NCBI GenBank assembly: GCA_900770325.1
Contig: CAAGKE010000191.1
Span: 1 to 7,829, forward strand
DNA: 7,829 nt
Direction of reading: 5' to 3'
Origin: Lachnospiraceae bacterium
GTDB taxonomy: Bacteria > Bacillota > Clostridia > Lachnospirales > Lachnospiraceae
Shown: one piece after another, positions 1-6,922 of the stretch
Position numbering within the stretch: position 1 is the stretch's first letter
Layout: each line of letters starts with the position of its first letter
Program-made: the position numbers and the translations under genes
The notes under the pieces: generated by a model
What the model was told of the DNA's origin: nothing
Database searches by the model: none
What the model saw: only the letters and a program-made list of their open reading frames with translations

Positions 1-1
1 A

Positions 2-1036
2 GGCTGCCTCGGGGCAAAGCAGATTCTGATTTGGATGGAGACGCCGGAAGATGTGCTGCCTCTATCCACCCTCTATCTGCGTATTTATTTCCTGGGTATG
101 ATCGCCTGTATGGTTTACAATTTCGGCAGTGCGATCCTCCGGGCGGTGGGAGATACAAAACGGCCGCTGTATTATCTGACTGCGGCGGGAATCGTCAATG
201 TGATTTTGAATCTGATCTTTGTGATCCTGTTCCGGCTGAGTGTGGCCGGAGTCGGAATGGCCACTGTGATTTCCCAGACCATATCGGCTGTTCTGATTCT
301 GCGGTGCATGATGCGGGAAACGGGTTTCATCCGTCTGGAACCACGCAGACTGCGGATCTGCCGGGACAAGCTGGTTAAGATCCTGCAGATCGGTCTCCCG
401 GCCAGCCTGCAGAGTATGGTTTTTTCCTTTTCCAATGTGATCATTCAGGCATCCGTGAATTCCTTCGGGGCGGTGGTAGTAGCCGGAAACTCGGCCGCAT
501 CCAGTATAGAAGGCTTTGTGTATGTGGCGATGAATGCCTTTTATCAGGCATCCATTTCCTTTACGGGGCAGAATGTGGGAGCCGGAAAGTATGAGCGGAT
601 CAACAGAATCCTGTATACCGCCCAGGGATGTGTCATTTGTGTCGGCCTGGCATTGGGAAATGCGGCAGTGTATTTTGGGCCGCAGCTTCTCAGAATCTAT
701 ACCTCCAGTCCGGCTGTGGTGACTGCGGGTCTGGATCGTTTGCAGGTGATTGCAGGGACATATGCGCTTTGTGGTATCATGGAAGTAATTGTGGGATCCT
801 TGCGGGGCATGGGATGTTCCGTGATTCCCATGATCTCATCCCTGGTGGGAGCCTGCGGTCTGCGGCTGTTCTGGATCTTCACATTTTTCCGGATGGAGCG
901 GTTCCATACACTGACATCCCTGTATCTGACCTATCCGGTCAGCTGGATCGTGACCACTGCCGCCCACATCCTCTGTTTTGTGATGGTGCGCAAAAGGATC
1001 GGGAAAATGGCCGCTGTAAAAATAGAAGAATCATAA
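2..1036 (+). CDS. MATE family efflux transporter, C-terminal part (5' end outside window)
   Basis: This is a polytopic inner-membrane protein of the multidrug and toxic compound extrusion family, which exports organic compounds in exchange for Na+ or H+. The reading frame is open from base 2, so the gene starts upstream of the window. An internal ATG at base 35 (Met-Glu-Thr-Pro-Glu) is not the true start, because family members have about 440-460 residues and only about 345 are visible. The segment L-R-A-V-G-D-T-K-R-P-L (about bases 152-184) matches the conserved MATE motif found at the end of a transmembrane helix in the N-terminal half. A second pseudo-symmetric half follows, with the motif I-G-L-P-A-S-L-Q-S near bases 389-415 and several more hydrophobic helices. 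The last residues are basic and cytoplasmic. The gene ends 25 bases before ispF and may be cotranscribed with it. The substrate cannot be predicted. The family call is firm. Confidence 0.9.
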   Translation, partial: GCLGAKQILIWMETPEDVLPLSTLYLRIYFLGMIACMVYNFGSAILRAVGDTKRPLYYLTAAGIVNVILNLIFVILFRLSVAGVGMATVISQTISAVLILRCMMRETGFIRLEPRRLRICRDKLVKILQIGLPASLQSMVFSFSNVIIQASVNSFGAVVVAGNSAASSIEGFVYVAMNAFYQASISFTGQNVGAGKYERINRILYTAQGCVICVGLALGNAAVYFGPQLLRIYTSSPAVVTAGLDRLQVIAGTYALCGIMEVIVGSLRGMGCSVIPMISSLVGACGLRLFWIFTFFRMERFHTLTSLYLTYPVSWIVTTAAHILCFVMVRKRIGKMAAVKIEES

Positions 1037-1061
1037 ATAATTAAGTAGAAAGGAAAAAAAG

Positions 1062-1604
1062 ATGAGAGTAGGATTAGGATATGATGTTCATAAGCTGGTG
1101 GAAGGCCGGAATCTGATCCTGGGCGGAGTAAAGATTCCCTATGAAAAGGGGCTGCTGGGACATTCGGATGCGGATGTGATCGTTCATGCGATTATGGATG
1201 CTCTGCTGGGAGCAGCGGCGCTGGGGGACATCGGCCAGCATTTTCCGGATACGGATCCAAAATACGAGGGAATATCCAGTATTGCACTGTTGGAGCATGT
1301 GGGGAAATTGCTGGAGGAAAATAATTATATTATCGAAAACATAGATGCTACCATTATTGCCCAGAAGCCCAAGATGATGCCTCATTTACCTCAAATGCGG
1401 GAAAATGTGGCAAAGGCGCTGGGAATTGAGGTGAATCAGGTCAGTATTAAGGCCACCACAGAGGAGGGACTGGGCTTTACCGGTTCAGGGGAGGGCATTT
1501 CCGCCCAGGCGATCTGTCTGCTGCTCCCTCTGATGGATCTGGTATCCAACGATGTAATGATGGAAACACCGGGCTGCGGCGAATGTAGAGGCTGCGGGAA
1601 ATAA
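1062..1604 (+). CDS. ispF: 2-C-methyl-D-erythritol 2,4-cyclodiphosphate synthase
   Basis: IspF converts CDP-methylerythritol 2-phosphate to methylerythritol 2,4-cyclodiphosphate and CMP in the cytoplasmic MEP pathway to isopentenyl diphosphate. It is a homotrimer with Zn2+ in active sites between subunits. The metal ligands are visible: Asp8 and His10 in Y-D-V-H, and His42 in the G-H-S-D-A-D-V-I-V-H segment. Asp56 in G-D-I-G lies in the substrate loop, and the Thr132-Thr133-Glu135 motif in K-A-T-T-E-E-G-L-G-F contacts the CDP and the second metal. The start is supported by AGGA seven bases upstream. The protein has 180 residues; the Escherichia coli enzyme has about 159. The extra part is a C-terminal tail from about residue 156 that ends in C-G-E-C-R-G-C-G-K (Cys172, Cys175, Cys178), which is not part of the usual fold. 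The gene lies between the MATE gene and a GNAT gene. Confidence 0.97.
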   Translation: MRVGLGYDVHKLVEGRNLILGGVKIPYEKGLLGHSDADVIVHAIMDALLGAAALGDIGQHFPDTDPKYEGISSIALLEHVGKLLEENNYIIENIDATIIAQKPKMMPHLPQMRENVAKALGIEVNQVSIKATTEEGLGFTGSGEGISAQAICLLLPLMDLVSNDVMMETPGCGECRGCGK

Positions 1605-1636
1605 AGAATAAACTGTGGAAGGGAAGCTGCAAAAGC

Positions 1637-2704
1637 ATGATGATCCGAAAATTGGGAAAAGAAGAGCATGATAAGAGCAGACAGCTGTACGAGACAGTAT
1701 TTTTTGAAGACGAGAAGTGCTTTGTGGACTATTACTATCAGTACAGAGCAAGGGAAAATGTGATCTTCACAGCGGAGGATGAAGCGGGACTTCACGCCAT
1801 GGTGCATTTAAACCCCTGCAGGATCGCATGGAACGGAAGACTGATGGAGATCAATTATCTGGTGGCAGTGGCTACGGAAGAAAAATACCGTCATCAGGGG
1901 CTGATGCGCAGTCTGCTGGAACTGGCGCTGAAGGAAGAGGACAAAAGAAAAGCGCCTTTTCTCTTTCTGATGCCGGCATCGGAGGCCATCTATACCCCCT
2001 TCGGTTTTCGAAGGGCCTGGAGCTGGCGCTGGGAGGATGAAATCATGGACCGGCAGGCAGCTTATGGTCTGCAGGCGGCAGCAGCCGGGGGCCCGGTGTG
2101 GATCCCGGTAAAGGAATGCGGGGAGGCCGAACTTACAGAATTAAGCCGGAGAGTAAACAAACGCCTGGCACAGAGCTTTTCCATGTTTAGCTGGCGCAGT
2201 CCGGCTTATTATCAGAGGCTGGCAAAAGAACAGGAAGCATCCGGAGGCAGGCTGGAGGTCCTTTTTGAAAAGGGCATGCCCGTCACCGCCCGCTGCAGTG
2301 CCCGGGAGGAATTTCCTCCTATGATGGCCCGCATTGTGAATCTGGAAGCTTTCCTTGCCAGGGTGCAGACAAAGCAGGAGCGTACCTGCATCTGGCAGAT
2401 CCATGATGAACTGCTGCCGGACAACTGCGGGCTGTTTCAGGTGACACTGACCGGGAAGGGCGGACATCTTCGCCGGCTGCGGGAGATGGAGGCCGCAGCA
2501 GATGATTCCACATCCGGCAACATGTATGATCCTGAGCCGGAAAATGCAGGAACGGATGAAAACCGGCAGGATCCGGGTATCATGAATGCGATTGCATCCG
2601 GGAAGCGGAAGCAGCCGGTTAGGAAGCTGGATATTTCCCGGATCCCGGAGGCGCTGGGGGAGGATAACCCCTTTCTGCACGCCATGATCTGCGAGGTAGT
2701 GTGA
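1637..2704 (+). CDS. GNAT family N-acetyltransferase, Eis-like
   Basis: This is a predicted cytoplasmic acetyl-CoA-dependent N-acetyltransferase of unknown substrate. The N-terminal GNAT domain spans about residues 1-130. Motif A is at residues 75-92 (L-V-A-V-A-T-E-E-K-Y-R-H-Q-G), and R85-x-x-G88 is the expected pyrophosphate-binding turn. The Y-T-P-F-G-F motif at 119-124 is typical of the Eis-like subgroup. The remaining part, about residues 150-355, fits a second GNAT-like and an SCP2-like domain as in Eis proteins, but similarity there is weak by eye. Residues about 285-325 form an acidic, Gly/Asp/Asn-rich stretch that looks like a variable linker. In Eis the C-terminal carboxylate acts in catalysis; here the chain ends in M-I-C-E-V-V, which may play that part (inference). 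Two tandem ATGs at 1637 and 1640 could both start translation after a G/A-rich site at 1617-1626. It lies 32 bases after ispF and is probably cotranscribed with it. Confidence 0.85.
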   Translation: MMIRKLGKEEHDKSRQLYETVFFEDEKCFVDYYYQYRARENVIFTAEDEAGLHAMVHLNPCRIAWNGRLMEINYLVAVATEEKYRHQGLMRSLLELALKEEDKRKAPFLFLMPASEAIYTPFGFRRAWSWRWEDEIMDRQAAYGLQAAAAGGPVWIPVKECGEAELTELSRRVNKRLAQSFSMFSWRSPAYYQRLAKEQEASGGRLEVLFEKGMPVTARCSAREEFPPMMARIVNLEAFLARVQTKQERTCIWQIHDELLPDNCGLFQVTLTGKGGHLRRLREMEAAADDSTSGNMYDPEPENAGTDENRQDPGIMNAIASGKRKQPVRKLDISRIPEALGEDNPFLHAMICEVV

Positions 2705-2756
2705 CATCGGGATTTTGACGTATTCTGTATGGAAACATCTGGCGGAACAGTGGTAT

Positions 2757-2793
2757 GTGAGCAGTAACTGTGCAGCAACAAGTGAACAGTAAT
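2757..2793 (+). repeat. Imperfect 12-base direct repeat upstream of the cysS promoter
   Basis: GTGAGCAGTAAC at 2757-2768 recurs as GTGAACAGTAAT at 2782-2793, 10 of 12 identical, with starts 25 bases apart. The second copy ends 14 bases before the -35 box. It could be a pair of regulator sites or chance; nothing else supports function. Confidence 0.3.
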
Positions 2794-2807
2794 ATATCCA
2801 CAAATGA

Positions 2808-2836
2808 TTGACAAAACTCCCGGGATTGCATAGACT
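2808..2836 (+). promoter_or_regulatory. Sigma-A promoter for cysS-mrnC-rlmB-ktrB-ktrA
   Basis: A perfect -35 box TTGACA at 2808-2813 is followed by a 17-base spacer and a -10 box TAGACT at 2831-2836 (4 of 6 matches to TATAAT). Transcription would start near A2843, leaving a leader of about 38 bases before the cysS start codon. This is the only good promoter seen ahead of the five-gene block. The prediction is by pattern only. Confidence 0.65.
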
Positions 2837-2865
2837 AAAGACATCCTGTGAAAAGGAAAAGAGCT

Positions 2866-2872
2866 GGAGAGG
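2866..2872 (+). promoter_or_regulatory. Ribosome binding site that fixes the cysS start
   Basis: GGAGAGG lies eight bases before ATG 2881. A longer frame open from GTG 2848 would add eleven lysine- and arginine-rich residues and has no comparable site. The predicted transcription start near 2843 would leave it almost no leader. Cysteinyl-tRNA synthetases also typically begin with M-K-L-Y-N-T, so 2881 is chosen. Confidence 0.8.
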
Positions 2873-2880
2873 TGAAGAAA

Positions 2881-4287
2881 ATGAAATTATATAACACATT
2901 AACAAAGAGGAAAGAGGAATTTGTTCCGCTGGTGCCGGGTAAGGTATCCATGTATGTCTGCGGCCCTACGGTTTACAATTTTATCCATATCGGTAATGCA
3001 AGGCCCATGATCGTGTTTGATACGGCCAGACGCTATATGGAGCATAAAGGCTATGAAGTGAATTATGTATCCAATTTTACAGATGTGGATGATAAGATTA
3101 TTGCGAAGGCGATCGAGGAAGGCGTTTCTGCCCAGGAGATTTCCGAGCGTTACATTAAGGAATGTAAGCAGGATATGGCGGATATGAATGTGAGACCGGC
3201 CACCACCCATCCCCTGGCTACCCAGGAGATTGACGGCATGATCGAAATGATCTCCACACTGATCGAGAAAGGGTACGCTTACGATGTGAACGGCACCGTT
3301 TACTTCCGTACCAGGAAATTTAATGAGTATGGTAAACTGTCCCATAAAAATCTGGATGATCTGCGTTCAGGAAACCGCTCTCTTCTGGTGACCGGAGAGG
3401 ATCAGAAGGAAGATCCCCTGGATTTTGTGCTCTGGAAACCGAAGAAGGAAGGAGAGCCTTACTGGGAGTCTCCCTGGAGTCAGGGACGTCCCGGCTGGCA
3501 TATCGAGTGCTCTGTCATGTCAAAGAAGTACCTGGGTGAGGAGATCGATATTCATGCAGGCGGTGAGGATCTGATCTTCCCCCATCATGAGAATGAGATC
3601 GCCCAGAGCGAATGCTGCAATGGCAGGCCCTTTGCCCGTTATTGGCTGCATAATGCCTTTTTAAATATTGATAACAAAAAAATGTCAAAATCCCTTGGAA
3701 ATTTCTTTACTGTCCGGGAGATCAAGGAAAAATATGATCTGCAGGTGCTTCGTTTCTTCATGCTCAGCGCGCATTACAGAAGTCCGCTGAATTTCAGCGC
3801 AGAACTGATGGAAAGCTCAAAAAATGCACTGGAGCGTATCGTAAACGCAGTGGATAATCTGAAATTCCTGCAGGAAAATGCCGGAGAGGGAGAGATGACA
3901 GAGCAGGAGCAGGAAGCGCTGGGAGAGGTAAAAGGATTTATTACCCGGTTTGATGAGGCGATGGATGATGACCTGAATACCGCGGATGCGATTTCTGTGA
4001 TCTTTGAGCTGGTAAAATATGCCAACACAAACGTTTCCGGAGAGAATACCAGAGCATTTGTCCGGACTGTGCGGGATGAGATCCTGGAGCTGGGAGATGT
4101 ACTGGGACTGATTCTGGAAAAGAAGGAAGAAATTCTGGAATCGGATATTGAAAAACTGATCGAAGAACGGCAGGCTGCCAGAAAGGCAAAGAATTTTGCC
4201 CGGGCAGATGAGATCCGTAATCAGCTTCTGGAAAAGGGCATCGTGCTCCTGGATACCAGGGAAGGGGTAAAATGGAAGAAAGCGTAA
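2881..4287 (+). CDS. cysS: Cysteine--tRNA ligase
   Basis: This cytoplasmic class I aminoacyl-tRNA synthetase charges tRNA-Cys with cysteine at the cost of ATP. The protein has 468 residues, normal for the family. The HIGH signature appears as H-I-G-N at residues 36-39, the form usual in CysRS, and K-M-S-K-S is at 267-271. The catalytic Zn2+ that selects cysteine is bound by Cys27 (Y-V-C-G-P), Cys210 (W-H-I-E-C), His235 and Glu239 (P-H-H-E-N-E), all present. The C-terminal part has the DALR-type helical domain with L-N-T-A-D near residue 364, followed by the anticodon-binding end, R-x-x-A-R-x-x-K-x-F-A-x-A-D-x-I-R near residues 426-442. The gene opens the operon under the promoter at 2808-2836, and its last 16 bases overlap the start of mrnC. 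No T-box is seen in its leader, although many Firmicute synthetase genes have one. Confidence 0.98.
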   Translation: MKLYNTLTKRKEEFVPLVPGKVSMYVCGPTVYNFIHIGNARPMIVFDTARRYMEHKGYEVNYVSNFTDVDDKIIAKAIEEGVSAQEISERYIKECKQDMADMNVRPATTHPLATQEIDGMIEMISTLIEKGYAYDVNGTVYFRTRKFNEYGKLSHKNLDDLRSGNRSLLVTGEDQKEDPLDFVLWKPKKEGEPYWESPWSQGRPGWHIECSVMSKKYLGEEIDIHAGGEDLIFPHHENEIAQSECCNGRPFARYWLHNAFLNIDNKKMSKSLGNFFTVREIKEKYDLQVLRFFMLSAHYRSPLNFSAELMESSKNALERIVNAVDNLKFLQENAGEGEMTEQEQEALGEVKGFITRFDEAMDDDLNTADAISVIFELVKYANTNVSGENTRAFVRTVRDEILELGDVLGLILEKKEEILESDIEKLIEERQAARKAKNFARADEIRNQLLEKGIVLLDTREGVKWKKA

Positions 4288-4727
4288 ATGCTTCCGGGTT
4301 GTCCGGAGAGGATTATCTTTCCCGGTGCTTTCAGCTTCCAAAACGAAGCTGGGATCAGTATTCTCCTCTGACGCTGGCCTACATCGGAGATGCGGTATAT
4401 GATGTGATCATTCGTACCATACTGGTAAAACAGGCGAATACCCAGACGGCCAGGCTGCACCAGAGAGCCAGTGCACTGGTAAAAGCGGGCACTCAGTCAG
4501 AGATGATCGCGGCTCTGCAGCCGCATCTGACGGAGGAAGAGGCGGGAGTCTATCGCCGGGGGCACAATGCCAAACCGTATAATACTGCCAAAAATGCCAG
4601 CCGCAGAGAATATCTGGAGGCTACAGGCTTTGAGGCACTGATTGGATACCTGTATCTGAAGGAGGATTACCAGCGGATGATCGATCTCATCCGTCTGGGT
4701 TTAAAGGAGAGCGGCCATGGGCTATGA
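4272..4727 (+). CDS. mrnC: Mini-ribonuclease III
   Basis: MrnC is a small RNase III-like enzyme with the catalytic domain but no double-stranded RNA-binding domain. In Bacillus subtilis it works as a dimer and trims the ends of the 23S rRNA precursor. The catalytic helix is visible as L-A-Y-I-G-D-A-V-Y-D, with Asp40 the likely metal ligand and Asp44 nearby. A second acidic site is Glu121 in T-G-F-E-A-L-I-G-Y-L-Y, the family hallmark near the C-terminus. The basic R-R-G-H-N-A-K segment at 95-101 fits an RNA contact. The protein has 151 residues, slightly longer than the Bacillus protein because of about 17 extra N-terminal residues. The start lies inside the cysS 3' end, preceded by the purine-rich AGGGAAGGGG at 4258-4267. 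The stop overlaps rlmB by 11 bases, so translational coupling on both sides is likely. Confidence 0.95.
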   Translation: MEESVNASGLSGEDYLSRCFQLPKRSWDQYSPLTLAYIGDAVYDVIIRTILVKQANTQTARLHQRASALVKAGTQSEMIAALQPHLTEEEAGVYRRGHNAKPYNTAKNASRREYLEATGFEALIGYLYLKEDYQRMIDLIRLGLKESGHGL

Positions 4728-5457
4728 AGAACAGAAAATAGAAGGAAGAAATGCGGTGCTGGAGGCATTCCGGTCCGGAAAGACCATTGACAAGCTGTCT
4801 GTGCAGCAGGGGCTGCAGGATGGCCCCATCCTTTCCATTATCCGTGAAGCAAAAAAACATGATACGATTATAAATTATGTAGCAAAAGAACGGCTGGATC
4901 AGATGTCGGAGACGGGGAAGCACCAGGGAGTGATCGCTCAGGCGGCATCCTATGAATATGCTTCTGTGGAGGATATGCTGGCAGCAGCCCGGGAAAAGGG
5001 AGAACCCCCTTTTCTTTTCCTGCTGGATGGTATTGAAGATCCTCACAATCTGGGAGCAATCATTCGTACCGCCAATCTGGCGGGAGCCCATGGAGTGATT
5101 ATTCCCAAGAGGCGGGCAGTGGGACTGACGGCCACCGTTGCCAGGACTTCGGCCGGGGCACTGAATTACACACCGGTGGCGAAAGTGAATAATTTAAATT
5201 CGGTAATCGAGGATCTGAAAAAGGAGGGGCTGTGGTTCGTCTGCGCTGATATGGGCGGCGAACTGATGTACCGTCTGGATCTGAAAGGTCCCATCGGACT
5301 GGTGATCGGAAATGAGGGGGATGGCGTCAGCCGTCTGGTAAAGGAAAAATGTGATTTCGTGGCTTCAATTCCCATGAAAGGGAATATCGATTCGCTGAAT
5401 GCTTCTGTGGCAGCCGGTGTGCTGGCTTATGAGATCGTCCGGCAGCGTATGATGTAG
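4717..5457 (+). CDS. rlmB: 23S rRNA (guanosine-2'-O-)-methyltransferase, RlmB/TrmH (SpoU) family
   Basis: RlmB uses S-adenosylmethionine to methylate a guanosine ribose (G2251 in E. coli numbering) in the peptidyl-transferase P-loop of 23S rRNA. An N-terminal SpoU substrate-binding domain covers about residues 5-80, starting with I-E-G-R-N-A-V-L-E-A. The SPOUT knot domain covers about 97-244. Motif 1 is N111-L-G-A-I-I-R117-T-A with the catalytic Arg117, motif 2 is I-G-N-E-G-D-G-V around 197-204, and motif 3 is I-P-M-K-G then S-L-N-A-S at 218-230, which forms the AdoMet-binding knot. At 246 residues it matches the Bacillus YacO length. A strong AAGGAGA site (4704-4710) sits inside the mrnC coding end. 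Members of this family may be annotated as TrmH or RlmB; the position next to mrnC supports the rRNA role. The exact target nucleotide is inferred. Confidence 0.93.
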   Translation: MGYEEQKIEGRNAVLEAFRSGKTIDKLSVQQGLQDGPILSIIREAKKHDTIINYVAKERLDQMSETGKHQGVIAQAASYEYASVEDMLAAAREKGEPPFLFLLDGIEDPHNLGAIIRTANLAGAHGVIIPKRRAVGLTATVARTSAGALNYTPVAKVNNLNSVIEDLKKEGLWFVCADMGGELMYRLDLKGPIGLVIGNEGDGVSRLVKEKCDFVASIPMKGNIDSLNASVAAGVLAYEIVRQRMM

Positions 5458-5467
5458 GGAAATAGAT

Positions 5468-6910
5468 ATGCCTGAAATGAGATGGAAAAAAAAGAAAACA
5501 GTCGCTGAATTCCTTCGGGATATACAGGCCAGGGAAGAAAAACACAGAAAAAAGTGGAATTCTCTCCAGATCATGGTGCCCGGTTTTCTGGGCATCATTC
5601 TTCTGGGGGCTTTTCTTCTGATGCTTCCGGTAAGTAATGCCGACGGGCAGTGGCTGAAATTTACAGATGCTTTGTTTACGGCCTGTACCAGTGTCTGTGT
5701 GACCGGTCTGGTGACAGTAGTTCCGGCAGTGCAGTTTACCCTGTTCGGAAAAATCATTATGCTGCTTCTGATTCAGATCGGCGGATGGGGAGTAATCGTC
5801 TGTATTATGTGGGTCCTGGTACTGTTAAAGCGCAGGATCACTTTAAATGCGCGGGTAATCATCCGGGATTACTTTAATATGGATACCATGAGCGGACTGG
5901 TACGGATGCTGATCTATGTGGTAAAAGCCAGCCTCGTAGTGGAAGGGATCGGCGCAGTCTGTTATGGGTTTTATTTTGTTCCCTGTTACGGGTTTTTGAG
6001 AGGCTGCTGGTACAGTATTTTTCATTCCGTATCGGCTTTTTGTAATGCGGGAATCGATATCCTGGGAGATTCCAGTCTGGCCCGGTTCCAGGGAAATCCC
6101 TGGATCAATCTGGTAACTATCCTTCTGATCGTCCTGGGAGGACTGGGTTTTATGGTATGGCGGGATCTGACCGCCTTCCTGAAAAACGTATTTGTTAAAA
6201 AGGAAAAGCTCAGAAAGGCAGTGCGGGAGACACATCTGCAGACTAAGATCGTTGTGGTTATGACGGGAGTGCTGCTGATTGCAGGCACCCTGCTGGTCTT
6301 TGCTATGGAGCATAATAATCCGGAAACTCTGGGCTCTCTGCCTTTGTGGAAAAAGTGGATGGCATCCCTGTTTCAGTCTGTTACGACCAGAACAGCAGGT
6401 TTTTTCACCATGTCCCAGGAAGGACTTCGGGAGGGGACAAAGCTGATCTGCTGTATTTTCATGTTTATCGGAGGTTCCCCTGTGGGAACAGCCGGTGGTG
6501 TAAAGACAGTGACGGTAGCTGTGCTGCTGCTGACCTGCTGGTCTATCCTGAAAGGGCACCGGGATACGGAATGCTTCCAGCGAAAGATTGCAGACAGTAC
6601 GGTGCGTATGGCAGTGGTGGTATTTGCCGCGGAGCTTTTGCTGACTCTGGGAGGAACGATCCTTCTGTCTGTTCTGGAACCGGAGATATCTGTGATGGAA
6701 GGATTGTATGAGGTGGTCTCCGCTACCGCTACAGTGGGGCTGACTGCCGGGATCACTCCGGAGCTTTCTGTGCCCGGGAAATATGTAATCATTATTTTGA
6801 TGTATCTGGGACGTATCGGTCCCATTACGCTGCCGATGATGATGGCTGCGAAGCTGGGAAAGAAAAATGATAAGCGTACACTGCCGGTGGAACACATTGT
6901 AGTGGGATAA
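5468..6910 (+). CDS. ktrB: Potassium uptake channel subunit KtrB (TrkH family)
   Basis: This is an integral membrane protein of the Trk/Ktr/HKT superfamily that carries K+ inward, often with Na+ dependence, and pairs with a cytoplasmic RCK ring. Its 480 residues contain four MPM repeats, each with one selectivity-filter glycine: S-V-C-V-T-G-L (Gly80), S-A-F-C-N-A-G (Gly195), T-T-R-T-A-G-F (Gly310, with the conserved Arg307) and S-A-T-A-T-V-G-L (Gly423). The glycine-rich intramembrane gate loop G-G-S-P-V-G-T-A-G-G-V-K at 334-345 is present. The N-terminus has about 30 highly charged residues (K/R/E) before the first helix, so it has no signal peptide. The motif usually read G-G-L-G after the first repeat is G-G-W-G here (105-108). 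The start follows AGGGA seven bases upstream and lies ten bases after rlmB. The size and the short partner gene favour KtrB over TrkH proper. Confidence 0.93.
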   Translation: MPEMRWKKKKTVAEFLRDIQAREEKHRKKWNSLQIMVPGFLGIILLGAFLLMLPVSNADGQWLKFTDALFTACTSVCVTGLVTVVPAVQFTLFGKIIMLLLIQIGGWGVIVCIMWVLVLLKRRITLNARVIIRDYFNMDTMSGLVRMLIYVVKASLVVEGIGAVCYGFYFVPCYGFLRGCWYSIFHSVSAFCNAGIDILGDSSLARFQGNPWINLVTILLIVLGGLGFMVWRDLTAFLKNVFVKKEKLRKAVRETHLQTKIVVVMTGVLLIAGTLLVFAMEHNNPETLGSLPLWKKWMASLFQSVTTRTAGFFTMSQEGLREGTKLICCIFMFIGGSPVGTAGGVKTVTVAVLLLTCWSILKGHRDTECFQRKIADSTVRMAVVVFAAELLLTLGGTILLSVLEPEISVMEGLYEVVSATATVGLTAGITPELSVPGKYVIIILMYLGRIGPITLPMMMAAKLGKKNDKRTLPVEHIVVG

Positions 6911-6915
6911 AGGAG
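6911..6915 (+). promoter_or_regulatory. Ribosome binding site that fixes the ktrA start
   Basis: AGGAG lies seven bases before ATG 6923. A nearer ATG at 6918 is followed at once by a TGA in its frame after one codon, so only 6923 can begin ktrA. Confidence 0.75.
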
Positions 6916-6922
6916 AAATGAA

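Larger units (their letters stand above)
2705..2880 (+). other. Intergenic region between GNAT gene and cysS
   Basis: This 176-base gap holds no credible ORF. It contains a sigma-A promoter at 2808-2836, a short imperfect direct repeat upstream of it and the cysS ribosome binding site. I see no stem followed by a T-run that would terminate transcription of the upstream MATE-ispF-GNAT unit, so read-through into cysS is possible. There is also no T-box leader: the predicted transcript leader is only about 38 bases, too short for the stem I and antiterminator of a T-box. Confidence 0.6.

Noticed and set aside
2848..2880. Upstream GTG start that would extend CysS by eleven residues
   Set aside because: The ATG at 2881 has the better ribosome binding site, matches the usual CysRS N-terminus, and the GTG would lie only a few bases after the predicted transcription start.
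2705..2880. T-box or other riboswitch ahead of cysS
   Set aside because: The leader from the predicted start is about 38 bases, and no terminator/antiterminator pair or TGGN-type sequence in a bulged stem was seen.
2141..2905. A 254-codon minus-strand frame opposite the end of the GNAT gene and the cysS promoter
   Set aside because: It overlaps a well-supported gene and a promoter on the + strand, has a Cys-, His- and Pro-rich composition without a domain, and lacks a convincing ribosome binding site.
5458..5467. Cyclic di-AMP (ydaO-type) riboswitch ahead of ktrB
   Set aside because: Such riboswitches precede many potassium uptake genes, but only ten bases separate rlmB and ktrB, which leaves no space.
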